This document shows positions 7,946 to 16,942 of a stretch of 64,000 nucleotides of DNA, in pieces. The notes beneath the pieces were generated by a model. The model was given only the letters and a program-made list of their open reading frames with translations. It was not told where the DNA came from and ran no database searches. How positions within the stretch are numbered: position 1 is the stretch's first letter; every line of letters starts with the position of its first letter. The position numbers were made by a program, and so were the translations under genes. The DNA lies in assembly GCA_936928855.1 (NCBI GenBank), contig CAKZHZ010000053.1, positions 1 to 64,000 on the forward strand, read 5' to 3'. The DNA comes from an uncultured Polycyclovorans sp. GTDB lineage: Bacteria > Pseudomonadota > Gammaproteobacteria > Nevskiales > Nevskiaceae.

Positions 7946-8344
7946 TCAGCAGGATCCTGAGGGGCAGCGTGAGGACAGCCGCGAGATGAAGGCGCCCACC
8001 TCGACCACGTGGGCGGGGATCAGCAATTCGTGAGTGCGGATTCGAAGGTCGATCTGAAAACCAGTTTTGGTGGAGACCGCGAGTGAAATACCCTGGCCGC
8101 AAAGGGTCAGATCAACCCCTGGGTGGTCCACCAGCACAGCTTCGGCTTGGTGTAGCAGGTGGTGGAGATGCAGATCGGCCACGTGCAAGCGCTGCTCAGC
8201 ATCTTGGACACGATGAATGTGGAGGTGGAATCCGATGGCGTCAGAATGCGCAAAAGGATCTTCAGTCCCTTGCGGGCCTTCGGACGAAAACCGGTTTTGA
8301 AATGCCGGCAGAACCGGCTCCTTGGGCGACTTTGTCTCGGACAT
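7946..8344 (-). CDS. Hypothetical protein, paralogue of the 3315-3593 product
   Basis: 132 residues from the ATG at 8344, with AGGAG 6 bases upstream. The N-terminal 45 residues are charged. The remainder shares the pattern of the protein at 3315-3593 (AEAVLVD, then GISLAVS, then DLRIRTHELLIPAHVVEVGAFISR). Many His residues lie in the centre (HLHIHRVQD, HVADLHLHHLLHQ). No known family. It converges on the structured-RNA region, its stop lying 26 bases beyond the terminal UUCG hairpin. The OB/HD gene (8510-9478) lies 165 bases upstream on the same strand, so the two could be one operon. Confidence 0.55.
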   Translation of the reverse strand: MSETKSPKEPVLPAFQNRFSSEGPQGTEDPFAHSDAIGFHLHIHRVQDAEQRLHVADLHLHHLLHQAEAVLVDHPGVDLTLCGQGISLAVSTKTGFQIDLRIRTHELLIPAHVVEVGAFISRLSSRCPSGSC

Positions 8345-8509
8345 GAGCAACTCCTGCAGTCGATCGCAGATTCGATCAAGTAATGGCAGGAGAGACTGTC
8401 GCGCCCAGGAAGGGCAGAGCCAAACGCAGGCAGGAAGATAGGAATACAGGATAGCCGAGATGAGATCCGGGGGTGACCAAGTCCCCGTTTCCCATGGAAA
8501 AACGAACAG

Positions 8510-9478
8510 TTACCGGCGTTGACTCCTGACGGCACGGTAGCTGCGGGCAGACTTCGACTCACAGAGACGGATCGTGGCGGTTGACGCCCACGCATTCGCG
8601 TCTGCGAAGGCTCGCCGAGACAGATCAAGACTCGCCGTTACGCGGTCTGCCCAAAGCAGGTGATGGACCTCGGGAACCGCGCAGAAGGTTTCCCGACGGC
8701 GAACGGGATCGATGAGATACAGGAGGAACTCACAGATGCTCTTCCGCCGCTGGCTCAGCGTGTTCCACGGGGGCCCGTCAATCAGGCCGATCAGGCGCAT
8801 TTCATCGGAGACCTGAAGGTTGGCAAAGCCGCTGACCGTGGTGATCTTGCCGAGATCATGGAGGATCGCCGCAACGAGGAGCACCTCACGCGTGGTCGCC
8901 GACTGGAAGTCAGCTTCATTCAGCGATTGCAGGCGCTTGAGGATGTCGGCTGTGTGAACTGCCAGGCCACCTGGGAAGGCTTCATGCGCTTGCCGCGAGG
9001 CAGGCGCCGTCATGAACCGATCAATCGTGCCAGGCGTCATCAGCACCTGGGTCAGGAACTGCCGCAGATCATCAGACAGTGACATGACTGTCGAAACAAT
9101 CGTCAGCATCGCATCAAGCGCGACCGGCGGGCAGCCGCTCAGCGAGATCATGCTCAGATTGATCTGATGAGCGGGCAGCTTGTAGCACTCGACAGCGACC
9201 CCGTCAGCACCTTCCAGGGCTTCCAGATAGCCGTAGACCTCGACCACATCGCCCTTCGAGGGCCAGTCCTTCGTGCCGCCATCCTCGTCCGGAATCGAGC
9301 GAAGACAGAGCGTCCGCGTCACGGACGAGATGACAAGATCCCGGTGACCAGTGTCGAAGTTGCAGTTGACATCAGTGATCGTCCCGGAGACGACCAAGAC
9401 TTCGTCACGAGGGTCGACCTCGGGCTGATCTGAGGGCAGGGAGTGCCCCGGGCGACGGGGCAGGTTGTGGTTGCTCAT
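8510..9478 (-). CDS. OB-fold plus HD-domain protein (YhaM-like)
   Basis: 322 residues from the ATG at 9478, which has a near-perfect GGAGGT 6 bases upstream. After a short linker, residues about 25-110 look like an OB-fold (DEVLVVSGTITDVNCNFDTG, then SKGDVVEVYGYLE). From about residue 170 an HD phosphohydrolase domain follows, with HEAFPGGLAVHTADI and LLVAAILHDLGKI giving the H...HD metal ligands. This order is that of YhaM-type 3'-5' exoribonucleases and of HD proteins common on integrative elements. Cleavage of single-stranded nucleic acid is plausible; the substrate is unknown. The C-terminus is Arg/Ser-rich. Confidence 0.7.
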   Translation of the reverse strand: MSNHNLPRRPGHSLPSDQPEVDPRDEVLVVSGTITDVNCNFDTGHRDLVISSVTRTLCLRSIPDEDGGTKDWPSKGDVVEVYGYLEALEGADGVAVECYKLPAHQINLSMISLSGCPPVALDAMLTIVSTVMSLSDDLRQFLTQVLMTPGTIDRFMTAPASRQAHEAFPGGLAVHTADILKRLQSLNEADFQSATTREVLLVAAILHDLGKITTVSGFANLQVSDEMRLIGLIDGPPWNTLSQRRKSICEFLLYLIDPVRRRETFCAVPEVHHLLWADRVTASLDLSRRAFADANAWASTATIRLCESKSARSYRAVRSQRR

Positions 9479-9580
9479 GTTGATACCTCCAGCTAGTGAC
9501 GAGCATGTGCTCGATGACGCCGACATGACGTCATAAAAGATATCAAAACACGAGAAGGCGATTTTGACTAGGGGTTTCGG

Positions 9581-9823
9581 CTAATTCGACTCATCGGGGT
9601 GCAGAAGTCGCCATGGATTGACTTGGAGACCAGCGGCGATTCGCTCCAGCAGATCGATAGTTGTGGAAGTGTTTCCCAGCTCAATGCCGGCAACCCGGGA
9701 CTGCGTCGTGGAAGCGAGGGCAGCTAGATCCCGCTGACTCAAGCCACGCCGGGCGCGATACAGCTTGATGTTGCGGCCAAGAATCTGGCGGAGTTCGGGG
9801 GTTTCGGGGGGCTTACGCTTCAT
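9581..9823 (-). CDS. XRE-family HTH regulator
   Basis: 80 residues, almost entirely a Cro/C1-type helix-turn-helix (residues 13-70: LGRNIKLYRARRGLSQRDLA, TTQSRVAGIELGNTSTTIDLLERIAAGL). The ending NPWRLLHPDE is typical of the small repressors of mobile elements. It lies about 100 bases upstream of the OB/HD gene on the same strand, but a promoter-like gap separates them. A short inverted repeat directly before its start (9831-9845) suggests autoregulation. Confidence 0.8.
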   Translation of the reverse strand: MKRKPPETPELRQILGRNIKLYRARRGLSQRDLAALASTTQSRVAGIELGNTSTTIDLLERIAAGLQVNPWRLLHPDESN

Positions 9824-9830
9824 CCTAAGA

Positions 9831-9845
9831 ATGATAGGCGATCAT
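9831..9845. promoter_or_regulatory. Putative operator of the XRE gene
   Basis: ATGAT-AGGCG-ATCAT, a 5-bp inverted repeat with a 5-base spacer, begins 7 bases before the start codon of the HTH gene at 9581-9823. Its position fits an autoregulatory operator; binding is not shown. Confidence 0.35.
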
Positions 9846-10083
9846 CTGGCCCTGGTCAGGGAAATTATCTCGATGGAGTTGTGATCACGCAGGCAACGCT
9901 ACTTCGAGTCAGTGAGGAATTGATTTAGACTCGCATGGCACGTCTATGCACATGGGGTGACCGTCAGGGGCGCCCGCTTCATTCGTCGAGCGTCGAGCAG
10001 GCGAGGGGAGTGTTTCGAAGGAGACCGCATGCGTGCCAGCCTGGGGCTCAGCCAACAATGTCCATTCCACAGTTGGAGGCGCC

Positions 10084-10482
10084 ATGCGACCGAAGCTTGA
10101 CCGACATACGCTGCTTGTTAGTACCGTTTTCGATTTGATCATAGTGTTGTTCGTCGGAGTGATATACATCTTCGAATCTGGTAGCCACTTCTCGCTCGAG
10201 AGACATGAGTGGAGGTGCGCCAAAGTCGTAGTCAACCCTCCCGTAGGCGAGTATGTACTAGGTAGTGCACGCGCAGCTCCGCCAGAGGACAAACCTCTCT
10301 GTGTGAACTACCAGCGACGAAAGTTCTCTGAGTCGGATGCGCACGACCAATGGTCTTCAGCGAGGACTGCGGAATCGAGGGTCGTGGCGGTGATTCTATT
10401 CGTTCTCGGCGTGCCTCTGATCGTTTGGGTCATCTCGCTCATCCGGAGGGCTCCAGTCGAATCGGAACCGCGTGACGACTGA
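10084..10482 (+). CDS. Small two-helix membrane protein of unknown function
   Basis: 132 residues from the ATG at 10084, which has GGAGG 5 bases upstream; the in-frame ATG at 10033 has no such site. One membrane helix lies near the N-terminus (VFDLIIVLFVGVIYIF) and one near the C-terminus (VVAVILFVLGVPLIVWVISLI). Between them is a polar loop of about 75 residues with two Cys (WRCAKV, PLCVNY). No family recognised. It stands alone between the island genes and the flagellar-type operon. Confidence 0.55.
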   Translation: MRPKLDRHTLLVSTVFDLIIVLFVGVIYIFESGSHFSLERHEWRCAKVVVNPPVGEYVLGSARAAPPEDKPLCVNYQRRKFSESDAHDQWSSARTAESRVVAVILFVLGVPLIVWVISLIRRAPVESEPRDD

Positions 10483-10805
10483 TGGGCCCCGCCCGAGCAG
10501 CGGTGGAAGGCCGAAGCACCAGGCTGGCTGCACCTCGGCGGTATCAATCCTGGGGCCTTGGAGCAGGCCGTCCCGTGAGACAACGGAATTCCTGTTGTGC
10601 CTTGGGGGCAGTCCACATCCACCACGGCTCAATGGAACGATAGTTGCCTACGGGCATCTTCCAAGACGGAGTTGGCTGGCCATCGGCCTACAGGCGGCCC
10701 CAAAAGTTCTCTGACTGCATGCCAATGATCCTTCATTCAATTCCTTATATGTCAGCCTGTTACTGGTAGTAAATACAGGCTCCTCCGTGGCCTCTGCGCC
10801 ACGGG
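10483..10805. other. Intergenic stretch, likely island boundary
   Basis: About 320 bases with no convincing gene; a frame at 10472-10714 lacks a ribosome-binding site. No tRNA or obvious att duplication was seen. Composition moves from the island to the flagellar-type operon here. Confidence 0.35.
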
Positions 10806-10834
10806 TTGACATCAGATACGCGGCCCCGTTTAAT
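10806..10834 (+). promoter_or_regulatory. Sigma70-like promoter of the flagellar-type operon
   Basis: A perfect -35 TTGACA (10806-10811) is followed after exactly 17 bases by TTTAAT (10829-10834), a 5 of 6 match to the -10. Transcription would start near 10841, leaving a leader of about 125 bases. This is the only good housekeeping promoter I see before the 27-gene operon. No sigma54 site and no sigma28 site stands out. Confidence 0.6.
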
Positions 10835-10964
10835 CGGCGTCGAGGTTATTTTGATACAGCGATCGGCATCTGAGCGCTAGCCCAGCGGATCGCTGCGTGC
10901 GGCAGTAGGTGACTGAGACGATCGAGGTACTCGGATCAATGTCCGGCATTCCAGGAGGTATAAA

Positions 10965-11513
10965 GTGCAGATGGCTGAGCTGGACGGTGAAGAGTTGTTG
11001 GTTCTCGCGCGGCTGGATATCGAAAAGGGGGCGTTCGAGGGCGCTCTCTCGAAGTTAAAAGCTGCTGCATCGCTTTCAGGTGCACCGCCAGAGGCAGCTC
11101 TCGAGCTCGCGCGGCTATATGCTCAACTCAGGCTCTTCAGCAAGGCTGAGGCGCAATTTGTAAAAGTCCTTGACTCAAGCGGTCGTGACTATCCCGACGT
11201 GCGGTTCCAGCTGGGGATGGTGCGGTTCGAAAAAGGGGACATCGCTGGTGCGATAGCCTGCTGGGACAAGGTTCTTGAAGCAGACGCAGGCTATCCGCCA
11301 GCCCTCTACTACTACAGCGTTGCTCTCGGCCGTATCGGGCGGCGCGAAGAAGCGCGGACCCGGCTGGCGACATTGGTTCGACTCGTTCCTAGTGACAACC
11401 TCTATCATGGCAAGGCGAAGGAATTGTTGGGCACGCTTGCCTCGCTGTCGTCGGGCGACACCGATGCCGATACGGTGATGAAGCCGGAAGCCTCATCCGC
11501 CACTCAGCACTAG
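10965..11513 (+). CDS. TPR protein heading the flagellar-type operon
   Basis: 182 residues, GTG start at 10965 with AGGAGGT 5 bases upstream (an ATG follows two codons on). At least three tetratricopeptide repeats (residues about 8-150: LARLDIEKGAFEGALSKLK, LARLYAQLRLFSKAEAQFVK, LGMVRFEKGDIAGAIACWDKVL, YYSVALGRIGRREEARTRLA). No signal peptide, so probably cytoplasmic. TPR proteins serve as chaperones in type III secretion, so as first gene it may escort an export substrate. That role is inferred from position only. Confidence 0.75.
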   Translation: MQMAELDGEELLVLARLDIEKGAFEGALSKLKAAASLSGAPPEAALELARLYAQLRLFSKAEAQFVKVLDSSGRDYPDVRFQLGMVRFEKGDIAGAIACWDKVLEADAGYPPALYYYSVALGRIGRREEARTRLATLVRLVPSDNLYHGKAKELLGTLASLSSGDTDADTVMKPEASSATQH

Positions 11514-11527
11514 GTGGGGCCAATTCA

Positions 11528-12724
11528 GTGGATATCCCCCAGCATCAAAGTGAGAAGGCAGCGCGATTCCTCCGGCTCTTGGGCTTCTGGCGCCAGGATC
11601 GCGGGAATCGAGCGCTGATCCTCGACCTCGCGCGGGCGGGTATTGAGGCGCGTCAGACAATGCAGGTTGCTGAAGCGCTGAGCGACTATCTGAGCCATGA
11701 GCCGGCTGATCGGGAAGCACAGTTCATGCTGGGTACGATCTGGCTGATGGAAAAGCAGTATGAGCGGGCGGAAAGTCAATTCGATGCGCTTCTTCATACA
11801 TGCGAAGGCGCACAGCCCCATCAGGCGATAATCTACAATCTCGCTTACGCAAGCAGCGGGCGTGGAAAATATTCAGAGGCGTGCGCGACATTAGGTCGTC
11901 TCACTGATTCGCAGTGGTCGGAGAACAATGAAGCCCATTTGCTCTATGCCCGAAGCGCTCATCATCTAGAGCGCTTTGATGAAGGAAAGAAGCATTATCT
12001 CGCTTATCTGGGGCGGAGTCCGGAGAATTCCGACGCTTGGGGCGAGCTTGCGCTTTTATATTTCGACAATGACGACACCGAACTATCCCGGGCTGCGGCG
12101 CAACGCGCACTGACTTTGAATGGCGACACCGTTTCAGCCTTGATTGCAGAGGGAAGTATTGCGTTGGAGCAGCAGGACGGTCCAGCCGCATGGTCGCAAT
12201 TTTCTCGAGCGGTTCAGCTGCAGCCGATCAATGGGCGTGCGTGGTCAGGGTTGGGTTTCGCGTATTTTCTTTTGTTCGATTTCGGAAAAGCGAACGAATC
12301 ATTCGCTAGAGCAGTTCAGCATATGCCTCAACATATCGGAACCTGGCATGGCCTGGGTTGGGTGCAGATACTTCAAAACGACTTGGATGGCGCGAAGCGC
12401 AGTTTTGAAGAAGCTTTGGCGTTAGACAGAACATTTGGCGAAACCCATGGTGGTCTCGCTGTAGTCGCAGTGATGAGCGGAAAAGGGGTGGCGGCACAGC
12501 CCATGGTGCGGCGTGGATTGGGATTGAATCCGCAGTCTTTCTCAGCTCAATTTGCACAAAGTCTTCTGCTGAAGGCAGAAGGGAATACAACGCAAGCGCA
12601 AAAACTCGTCAATTCCATTCTTGGTCAAGGAGATGGAGGTTTGGTCGGGTTCCAGAGGCTGATTGCCCAGGTTGTGCGCAAGGCTTCAGCGCACGAGCGC
12701 GGCAATAGCGCACCGGCGGACTAG
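11528..12724 (+). CDS. Large TPR protein of the flagellar-type operon
   Basis: 398 residues with a GTG start 15 bases after the previous stop. Tetratricopeptide repeats run through nearly the whole length (DYLSHEPADREAQFMLGTIW, AWGELALLYFDNDDTELSRA, AWSGLGFAYFLLFDFGKANE, TWHGLGWVQILQNDLDGAKR). No signal peptide or membrane segment. Canonical flagellar operons have no counterpart. With the preceding TPR protein it may form a cytoplasmic chaperone or sorting complex for substrates of the export gate, for example the giant Rhs protein. FliQ begins 9 bases downstream. Confidence 0.75.
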   Translation: MDIPQHQSEKAARFLRLLGFWRQDRGNRALILDLARAGIEARQTMQVAEALSDYLSHEPADREAQFMLGTIWLMEKQYERAESQFDALLHTCEGAQPHQAIIYNLAYASSGRGKYSEACATLGRLTDSQWSENNEAHLLYARSAHHLERFDEGKKHYLAYLGRSPENSDAWGELALLYFDNDDTELSRAAAQRALTLNGDTVSALIAEGSIALEQQDGPAAWSQFSRAVQLQPINGRAWSGLGFAYFLLFDFGKANESFARAVQHMPQHIGTWHGLGWVQILQNDLDGAKRSFEEALALDRTFGETHGGLAVVAVMSGKGVAAQPMVRRGLGLNPQSFSAQFAQSLLLKAEGNTTQAQKLVNSILGQGDGGLVGFQRLIAQVVRKASAHERGNSAPAD

Positions 12725-12733
12725 GATCTGTTC

Positions 12734-13003
12734 ATGACGCCGGATTTAGCATTTGGGCTGAGTCGCGAAATGTTGTGGGTTGCCGCGCGTGTTGCTGGGC
12801 CAATTATCGTCACGAGTATGGCAGTCGGTTTGGTAATCAGTATCTTCCAAGTGGTTACCCAAATCCAGGAGATGACACTTACCTTCATCCCGAAGCTGTT
12901 CGCAATATTTTTGCTGCTGTTGTTGGCCGGTCCATGGATGCTTGCGACGTTAGTCGAGTTCGGCGTTGCGATAATTTCGGGCATCCCCAACTACATAAAC
13001 TAG
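12734..13003 (+). CDS. fliQ: Flagellar-type export gate protein FliQ
   Basis: 89 residues, the normal FliQ length, with two long hydrophobic helices (residues about 15-40 and 50-75). The family signature GLVISIFQVVTQIQEMTLTF, followed by IPKLFAIF, is well preserved. FliQ forms with FliP and FliR the helical core of the inner-membrane export channel. FliR begins 5 bases after its stop. Confidence 0.93.
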   Translation: MTPDLAFGLSREMLWVAARVAGPIIVTSMAVGLVISIFQVVTQIQEMTLTFIPKLFAIFLLLLLAGPWMLATLVEFGVAIISGIPNYIN

Positions 13004-13008
13004 CGCAA

Positions 13009-13782
13009 ATGACGACAGCTCTCGAAATTAATTGGGTTTTCTTGGCTTTATTGTCGTCATTAAGAATCGCTGGCATTCTCATTTCTACCCCCGTACTTGG
13101 GTTTAGCTCCGTCCCGTTGCGAATAAAAGTATTCATGGTCGTTGGATTGGGCGCGATCGGAGCGCTGTTCTCACAATCGGCGGTTGAGCTCCCAGTCATC
13201 ACAGAAGGAGTAGAGGTCCTCTTGGCTGCGGCGGCAGAATTGCTTTTGGGTGTAAGTATGGGTTTCGGGTTGCTTTCGGTGTTCGGCGCATACATGTTGG
13301 CAGGTCGATTACTTGACTACCAAATGGGTTTTGGCATCTCAGCCGTTTTTGACCCTGCGACACAAGAGCAAACTTCGTTAAACGGCACCCTATTGTCGAT
13401 GATTGCGGCGGTTGCATTCTTGACGTTCGAAGCGCACCACACCCTGATTCAAGGAGTTGCGTATTCCTTTTCGGCAGTCCCGATTGGGAACGGTGGTATT
13501 CCTTCGATTGCGTTGCTCTCCAGTCAATTCGGCCTGATGTTTGTTTTTGGTTTCCTTTTAGCCGCTCCGGCAGTAGTTGGGCTCATGCTCGTAGATTTTG
13601 GCGTGGGAGTCGCGTCGAGATTAATGCCCCAAGTGAACGCTTACTTTGTAGCCCTTCCTGTTAAAGTTTATACAGGAATAGTCCTCCTCGCGATCTCGAT
13701 GAACTATATGGAGCCGGTTGTAAGACGCAGTTTTGAGGTGGTTTTCTCATATTGGCAACGACTGCTTCCGGGAGTGGCCTGA
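13009..13782 (+). CDS. fliR: Flagellar-type export gate protein FliR
   Basis: 257 residues from the ATG at 13009; the open frame runs further upstream but overlaps FliQ. It has six or so hydrophobic segments and the FliR landmarks: a start in VFLALLSSLRIAGILISTP, VPLRIKVF, GFGLLSVFGAYMLAGRLLDYQMGFGI and VNAYFVALPVK. It assembles with FliP and FliQ as the entrance of the export channel. Codon use in fliQ, fliR and flhB is clearly more AT-rich than in the core genes right of 49 kb. Confidence 0.92.
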   Translation: MTTALEINWVFLALLSSLRIAGILISTPVLGFSSVPLRIKVFMVVGLGAIGALFSQSAVELPVITEGVEVLLAAAAELLLGVSMGFGLLSVFGAYMLAGRLLDYQMGFGISAVFDPATQEQTSLNGTLLSMIAAVAFLTFEAHHTLIQGVAYSFSAVPIGNGGIPSIALLSSQFGLMFVFGFLLAAPAVVGLMLVDFGVGVASRLMPQVNAYFVALPVKVYTGIVLLAISMNYMEPVVRRSFEVVFSYWQRLLPGVA

Positions 13783-13784
13783 TT

Positions 13785-14867
13785 GTGGCGCAGCAAGGAG
13801 CGGAACAGGACAAATCTGAAAAAGCGACTCCTTTCAAGTTAGAGGAGGCGCGCCGTCAAGGACAGGTCGCGAAGAGCCACGAGCTGAACTCACTTGCGAT
13901 ACTCGGCGCGGGCCTTTTAACTGCTCTCGCATTTGCTCCTTGGGCGATTGAAAGAATGCTCGCGCTCTCAGCAAGTCTCCTGATCGAGTCTGGGAATGAG
14001 TTGCTCGCTGGGGGGTTCCCATTAGCGTTGCTTCGCGATGTGGCGACAGGTGGCATTGTTGTCATCGCGCCACTACTTGCGCTGACTGCTGTAGGGGGCG
14101 TGGCGGCGAATCTGCTGCAAACAGGTCCGGTCCTATCCTGGAAGCCGATAACCCCCAATTTCGGCAGATTGAATCCGGCTGAGGGGTTGAAGCGTATATT
14201 CTCGGCGCGCACACTTTATGAGGGTGGCAAGGCAGTAATAAAAATATCGATGCTGGCAGGTGTCTTGTATTTAATTATTCAGGCGCGACTTCCGGAAATA
14301 TTTGGTCTCTATAAGGTAGGTCCTGAGCAATGGCAGTTGAGTTTGCTTGGGTTGTCAGCGAGCATCCTTTTCCTTCTTATTATTCCGTTCTTGGGACTTG
14401 CGCTATTGGATTTTGCTTACGTCCGTTGGGAATATCAAAAACAAATGAGGATGAGCAGGCGCGAGCTAAAGGAGGAGGCGAAGCGGAGGGAGGGGGACCC
14501 GCAGGTTCGCACCAAACGCAGAGAGCTTCAGCGGTCATTGCGTCAACGCGCCGCTAGTACCGGACGAGTCGGGGAGGCAGACGTACTTATTACCAACCCA
14601 TCTCATTTGGCGGTAGCCTTGCGGTATCGGCGAAAGGACATGCCTGCGCCAAAGGTGGTTGCTAAAGGAGCTGGTGACAGTGCCAGAATTATGCGCAGAG
14701 AAGCCTTCAAGTTCGGTGTCCCGGTCGTTGAAAATAAGACTTTGGCCCGCGATTTGTTTGGAGCGGTTGATATCGATCAATACATTTCAGAGCGTCATTA
14801 CCGCCCCGTTGCATTGATACTCAGAAAGTACAAGCGCGCCCGTCAGGAAGGCGGGGGTGTTCGGTGA
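13785..14867 (+). CDS. flhB: Flagellar-type export switch protein FlhB with NPSH motif
   Basis: 360 residues from the GTG at 13785, two bases after the FliR stop; a TTG at 13752 is an alternative. The N-terminus (KSEKATPFKLEEARRQGQVAKS) is typical, followed by four membrane helices, a basic linker (MRMSRRELKEEAKRREGDP) and the cytosolic domain. The autocleavage loop reads DVLITNPSHLAVALRY, so the usual NPTH is NPSH. The scissile Asn-Pro pair is kept, and Ser for Thr is conservative, so cleavage may still occur. FlhB controls the switch from rod/hook to later substrates. The gene overlaps flhA by 4 bases. Confidence 0.92.
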   Translation: MAQQGAEQDKSEKATPFKLEEARRQGQVAKSHELNSLAILGAGLLTALAFAPWAIERMLALSASLLIESGNELLAGGFPLALLRDVATGGIVVIAPLLALTAVGGVAANLLQTGPVLSWKPITPNFGRLNPAEGLKRIFSARTLYEGGKAVIKISMLAGVLYLIIQARLPEIFGLYKVGPEQWQLSLLGLSASILFLLIIPFLGLALLDFAYVRWEYQKQMRMSRRELKEEAKRREGDPQVRTKRRELQRSLRQRAASTGRVGEADVLITNPSHLAVALRYRRKDMPAPKVVAKGAGDSARIMRREAFKFGVPVVENKTLARDLFGAVDIDQYISERHYRPVALILRKYKRARQEGGGVR

Positions 14868-16909
14868 TAAAGCTGCTATTTGGGAGTAGGAGCGAGGTTG
14901 CTGTAATCGCCGCAGTGATCTTGATTCTGTTGGTTCTGTTCTCTCCAATTCCGAAGGGGCTTCTCGACTTTCTTCTCATTACGAATATAAGTTTCGCGCT
15001 GCTTATTTTGTTGCTGACTTTTTATGTTGATCGCCCATTGGCATTTTCAACATTCCCATCTTTGCTGTTAATTGCAACGCTATTTCGACTTGCGCTCAAC
15101 GTTGCCGCCACCCGACTCATCCTTTCGGAGGCGCATGCGGGGTCTGTCATTCAAGCGATTGGCGAGCATGTGGTTGCCGGTAATTATGTGGTGGGGTTGG
15201 TTGTTTTCCTGATATTGATCATTGTTCAGTTCGTCGTGGTGACGAGCGGCGCGCAGCGTGTGGCGGAGGTGGCAGCCCGTTTTACCCTGGATGCAATGCC
15301 CGGGAAGCAAATGAGTATCGATGCCGATTTGAACATGGGGATGATCACTGAAGCCGACGCAAAGCAGAGGAGACGTGATATCGAGAGGGAAGCGAACTTC
15401 TACGGTGCGATGGATGGAGCGAGCAAGTTTGTAAAGGGCGATGCCGTTGCGGGGATTGTGATCGTGCTGATCAACATTATCGGCGGCCTGACAATCGGTT
15501 TAGTCCAGCTTGAGATGGGCTGGGCGGAGGCGCTTCAGACGTTCACATTGCTCACCGTTGGCGATGGGATCGTGACCCAGATTCCGGCCTTGGTAATTGC
15601 GACGGCTACCGGCATTATTGTGACCAGGGCAGCCACTGATGCGCAGCTCACTGACGAGATCGTGAACCAGGTACAGCGGTTTCCACGTTCATTGGTCATC
15701 GTTCTTATTGCTCTTATTTTGGCACTGTTTCTGCCAGGGATTCCAGCATTTCCGGTACTGCTTTTGGCGGCGATTGTCGGACTTCTGCTGATTGTGGCTG
15801 TCCGATCGGGTAAGACATCCGGTTCCAATGAGGGTTCGGATGATGTCGAAGGTCGGCAGGCCGAAGATATTGATTTATATGCGGGACTGTCAGTCGATCC
15901 ATTGGAGATCGTTTTAGGATCAGCCCTTGTCCCGCTTGCCGGAGGGGAAGATGGCGCTCTTTTGCGACGAATAAAGGTGTTTCGTCAGCAATTTTCTCTC
16001 GAAATGGGTGTTGTTATTCCGACCGTTCGTGTGCATGAGGATAGGAAGCGGCAACCTGAGAGTTATTCGATCAAGTTTTTCGGGTCGACGGTGACCGATG
16101 GTGTCGTGCACCCAGAGATGCTTCTTGCCATCAACACAGGGCAGAAGGAGGCGGCTGATATTGATGGCGTGTCGACGAGAGACCCTACGTTCGGGTTGCC
16201 TGCCAAATGGATTTCTCCTTCCGACGGTCCTCGAGCGAGGCAGCAACGCCACACAGTCGTTGATGCTCTGAGTGTTCTGGTAACCCATTTTTCTGAGACG
16301 ATGCGCAATCACGCGCACTTGATTCTGACGCGGCAGGAGACGCAGAAGCTGGTAGGGCGAGTCAGAGAGGTGCAGCCATCGCTGGTCGAAGAGCTAATCC
16401 CAACAGTCCTGGCTCTCAGTGACGTCCAGCGCGTTCTTCAAAGCTTGGTGAAGGAGCGCGTTCCGGTTCGGAACATGGACTTCATTCTGGAAGGCCTTCT
16501 TGACGCCGGCAGACAGGTCAAGGATGTTGAGCAATTGGCGGAGCAAGTGCGAGAGCGGCTGTCACTAGCAATCACGCAACGCTTTGTCAGTGCTGACGGG
16601 CAGCTGCACGTGCTGACACTGGATCCTTCTGTTGATCGTGTCATCCGTGAATGGAGCTGGAAGGCAGAGGGCGCCACGCCGACTCCACCGGATGGTGCGT
16701 GGCTTGACGCTTTCGTGAAGCGGCTGTCTGGCCATACCGAGGAGATGCTAAGCCGCAATCTCGTGCCGGTTCTGCTGTGCCCCCCGATGATTCGGCAGTT
16801 GGTTCGCCGTATAGTCCAGGCAGCTCTCCCGCACCTGAATGTTCTTTCGACGTCAGAAATTTCGCCTACTGCCAAGGTGCAGAGCTTTGGCCGAGTGGCA
16901 GTCCAGTAG
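14864..16909 (+). CDS. flhA: Flagellar-type export gate protein FlhA
   Basis: 681 residues, normal for FlhA, GTG start overlapping flhB. Eight hydrophobic helices occupy residues 1-310. The conserved cytoplasmic FHIPEP loop is intact (RVAEVAARFTLDAMPGKQM, then SIDADLNMGMITEADAKQRR, EANFYGAMDGASKFVKGDA). The C-terminal half is the soluble ring domain that docks substrate-chaperone complexes. With so much of the ring kept, the exporter is probably functional. It resembles flagellar FlhA more than virulence-type SctV by context. Confidence 0.95.
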   Translation: MIKLLFGSRSEVAVIAAVILILLVLFSPIPKGLLDFLLITNISFALLILLLTFYVDRPLAFSTFPSLLLIATLFRLALNVAATRLILSEAHAGSVIQAIGEHVVAGNYVVGLVVFLILIIVQFVVVTSGAQRVAEVAARFTLDAMPGKQMSIDADLNMGMITEADAKQRRRDIEREANFYGAMDGASKFVKGDAVAGIVIVLINIIGGLTIGLVQLEMGWAEALQTFTLLTVGDGIVTQIPALVIATATGIIVTRAATDAQLTDEIVNQVQRFPRSLVIVLIALILALFLPGIPAFPVLLLAAIVGLLLIVAVRSGKTSGSNEGSDDVEGRQAEDIDLYAGLSVDPLEIVLGSALVPLAGGEDGALLRRIKVFRQQFSLEMGVVIPTVRVHEDRKRQPESYSIKFFGSTVTDGVVHPEMLLAINTGQKEAADIDGVSTRDPTFGLPAKWISPSDGPRARQQRHTVVDALSVLVTHFSETMRNHAHLILTRQETQKLVGRVREVQPSLVEELIPTVLALSDVQRVLQSLVKERVPVRNMDFILEGLLDAGRQVKDVEQLAEQVRERLSLAITQRFVSADGQLHVLTLDPSVDRVIREWSWKAEGATPTPPDGAWLDAFVKRLSGHTEEMLSRNLVPVLLCPPMIRQLVRRIVQAALPHLNVLSTSEISPTAKVQSFGRVAVQ

Positions 16910-16942
16910 TCACGATTTGATCCGGAAAACAAGGGATTAGAA

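Noticed and set aside
1..10500. Phage or ICE core genes (integrase, relaxase, terminase)
   Set aside because: None recognised inside the window; the mobile-element label rests on gene style only.
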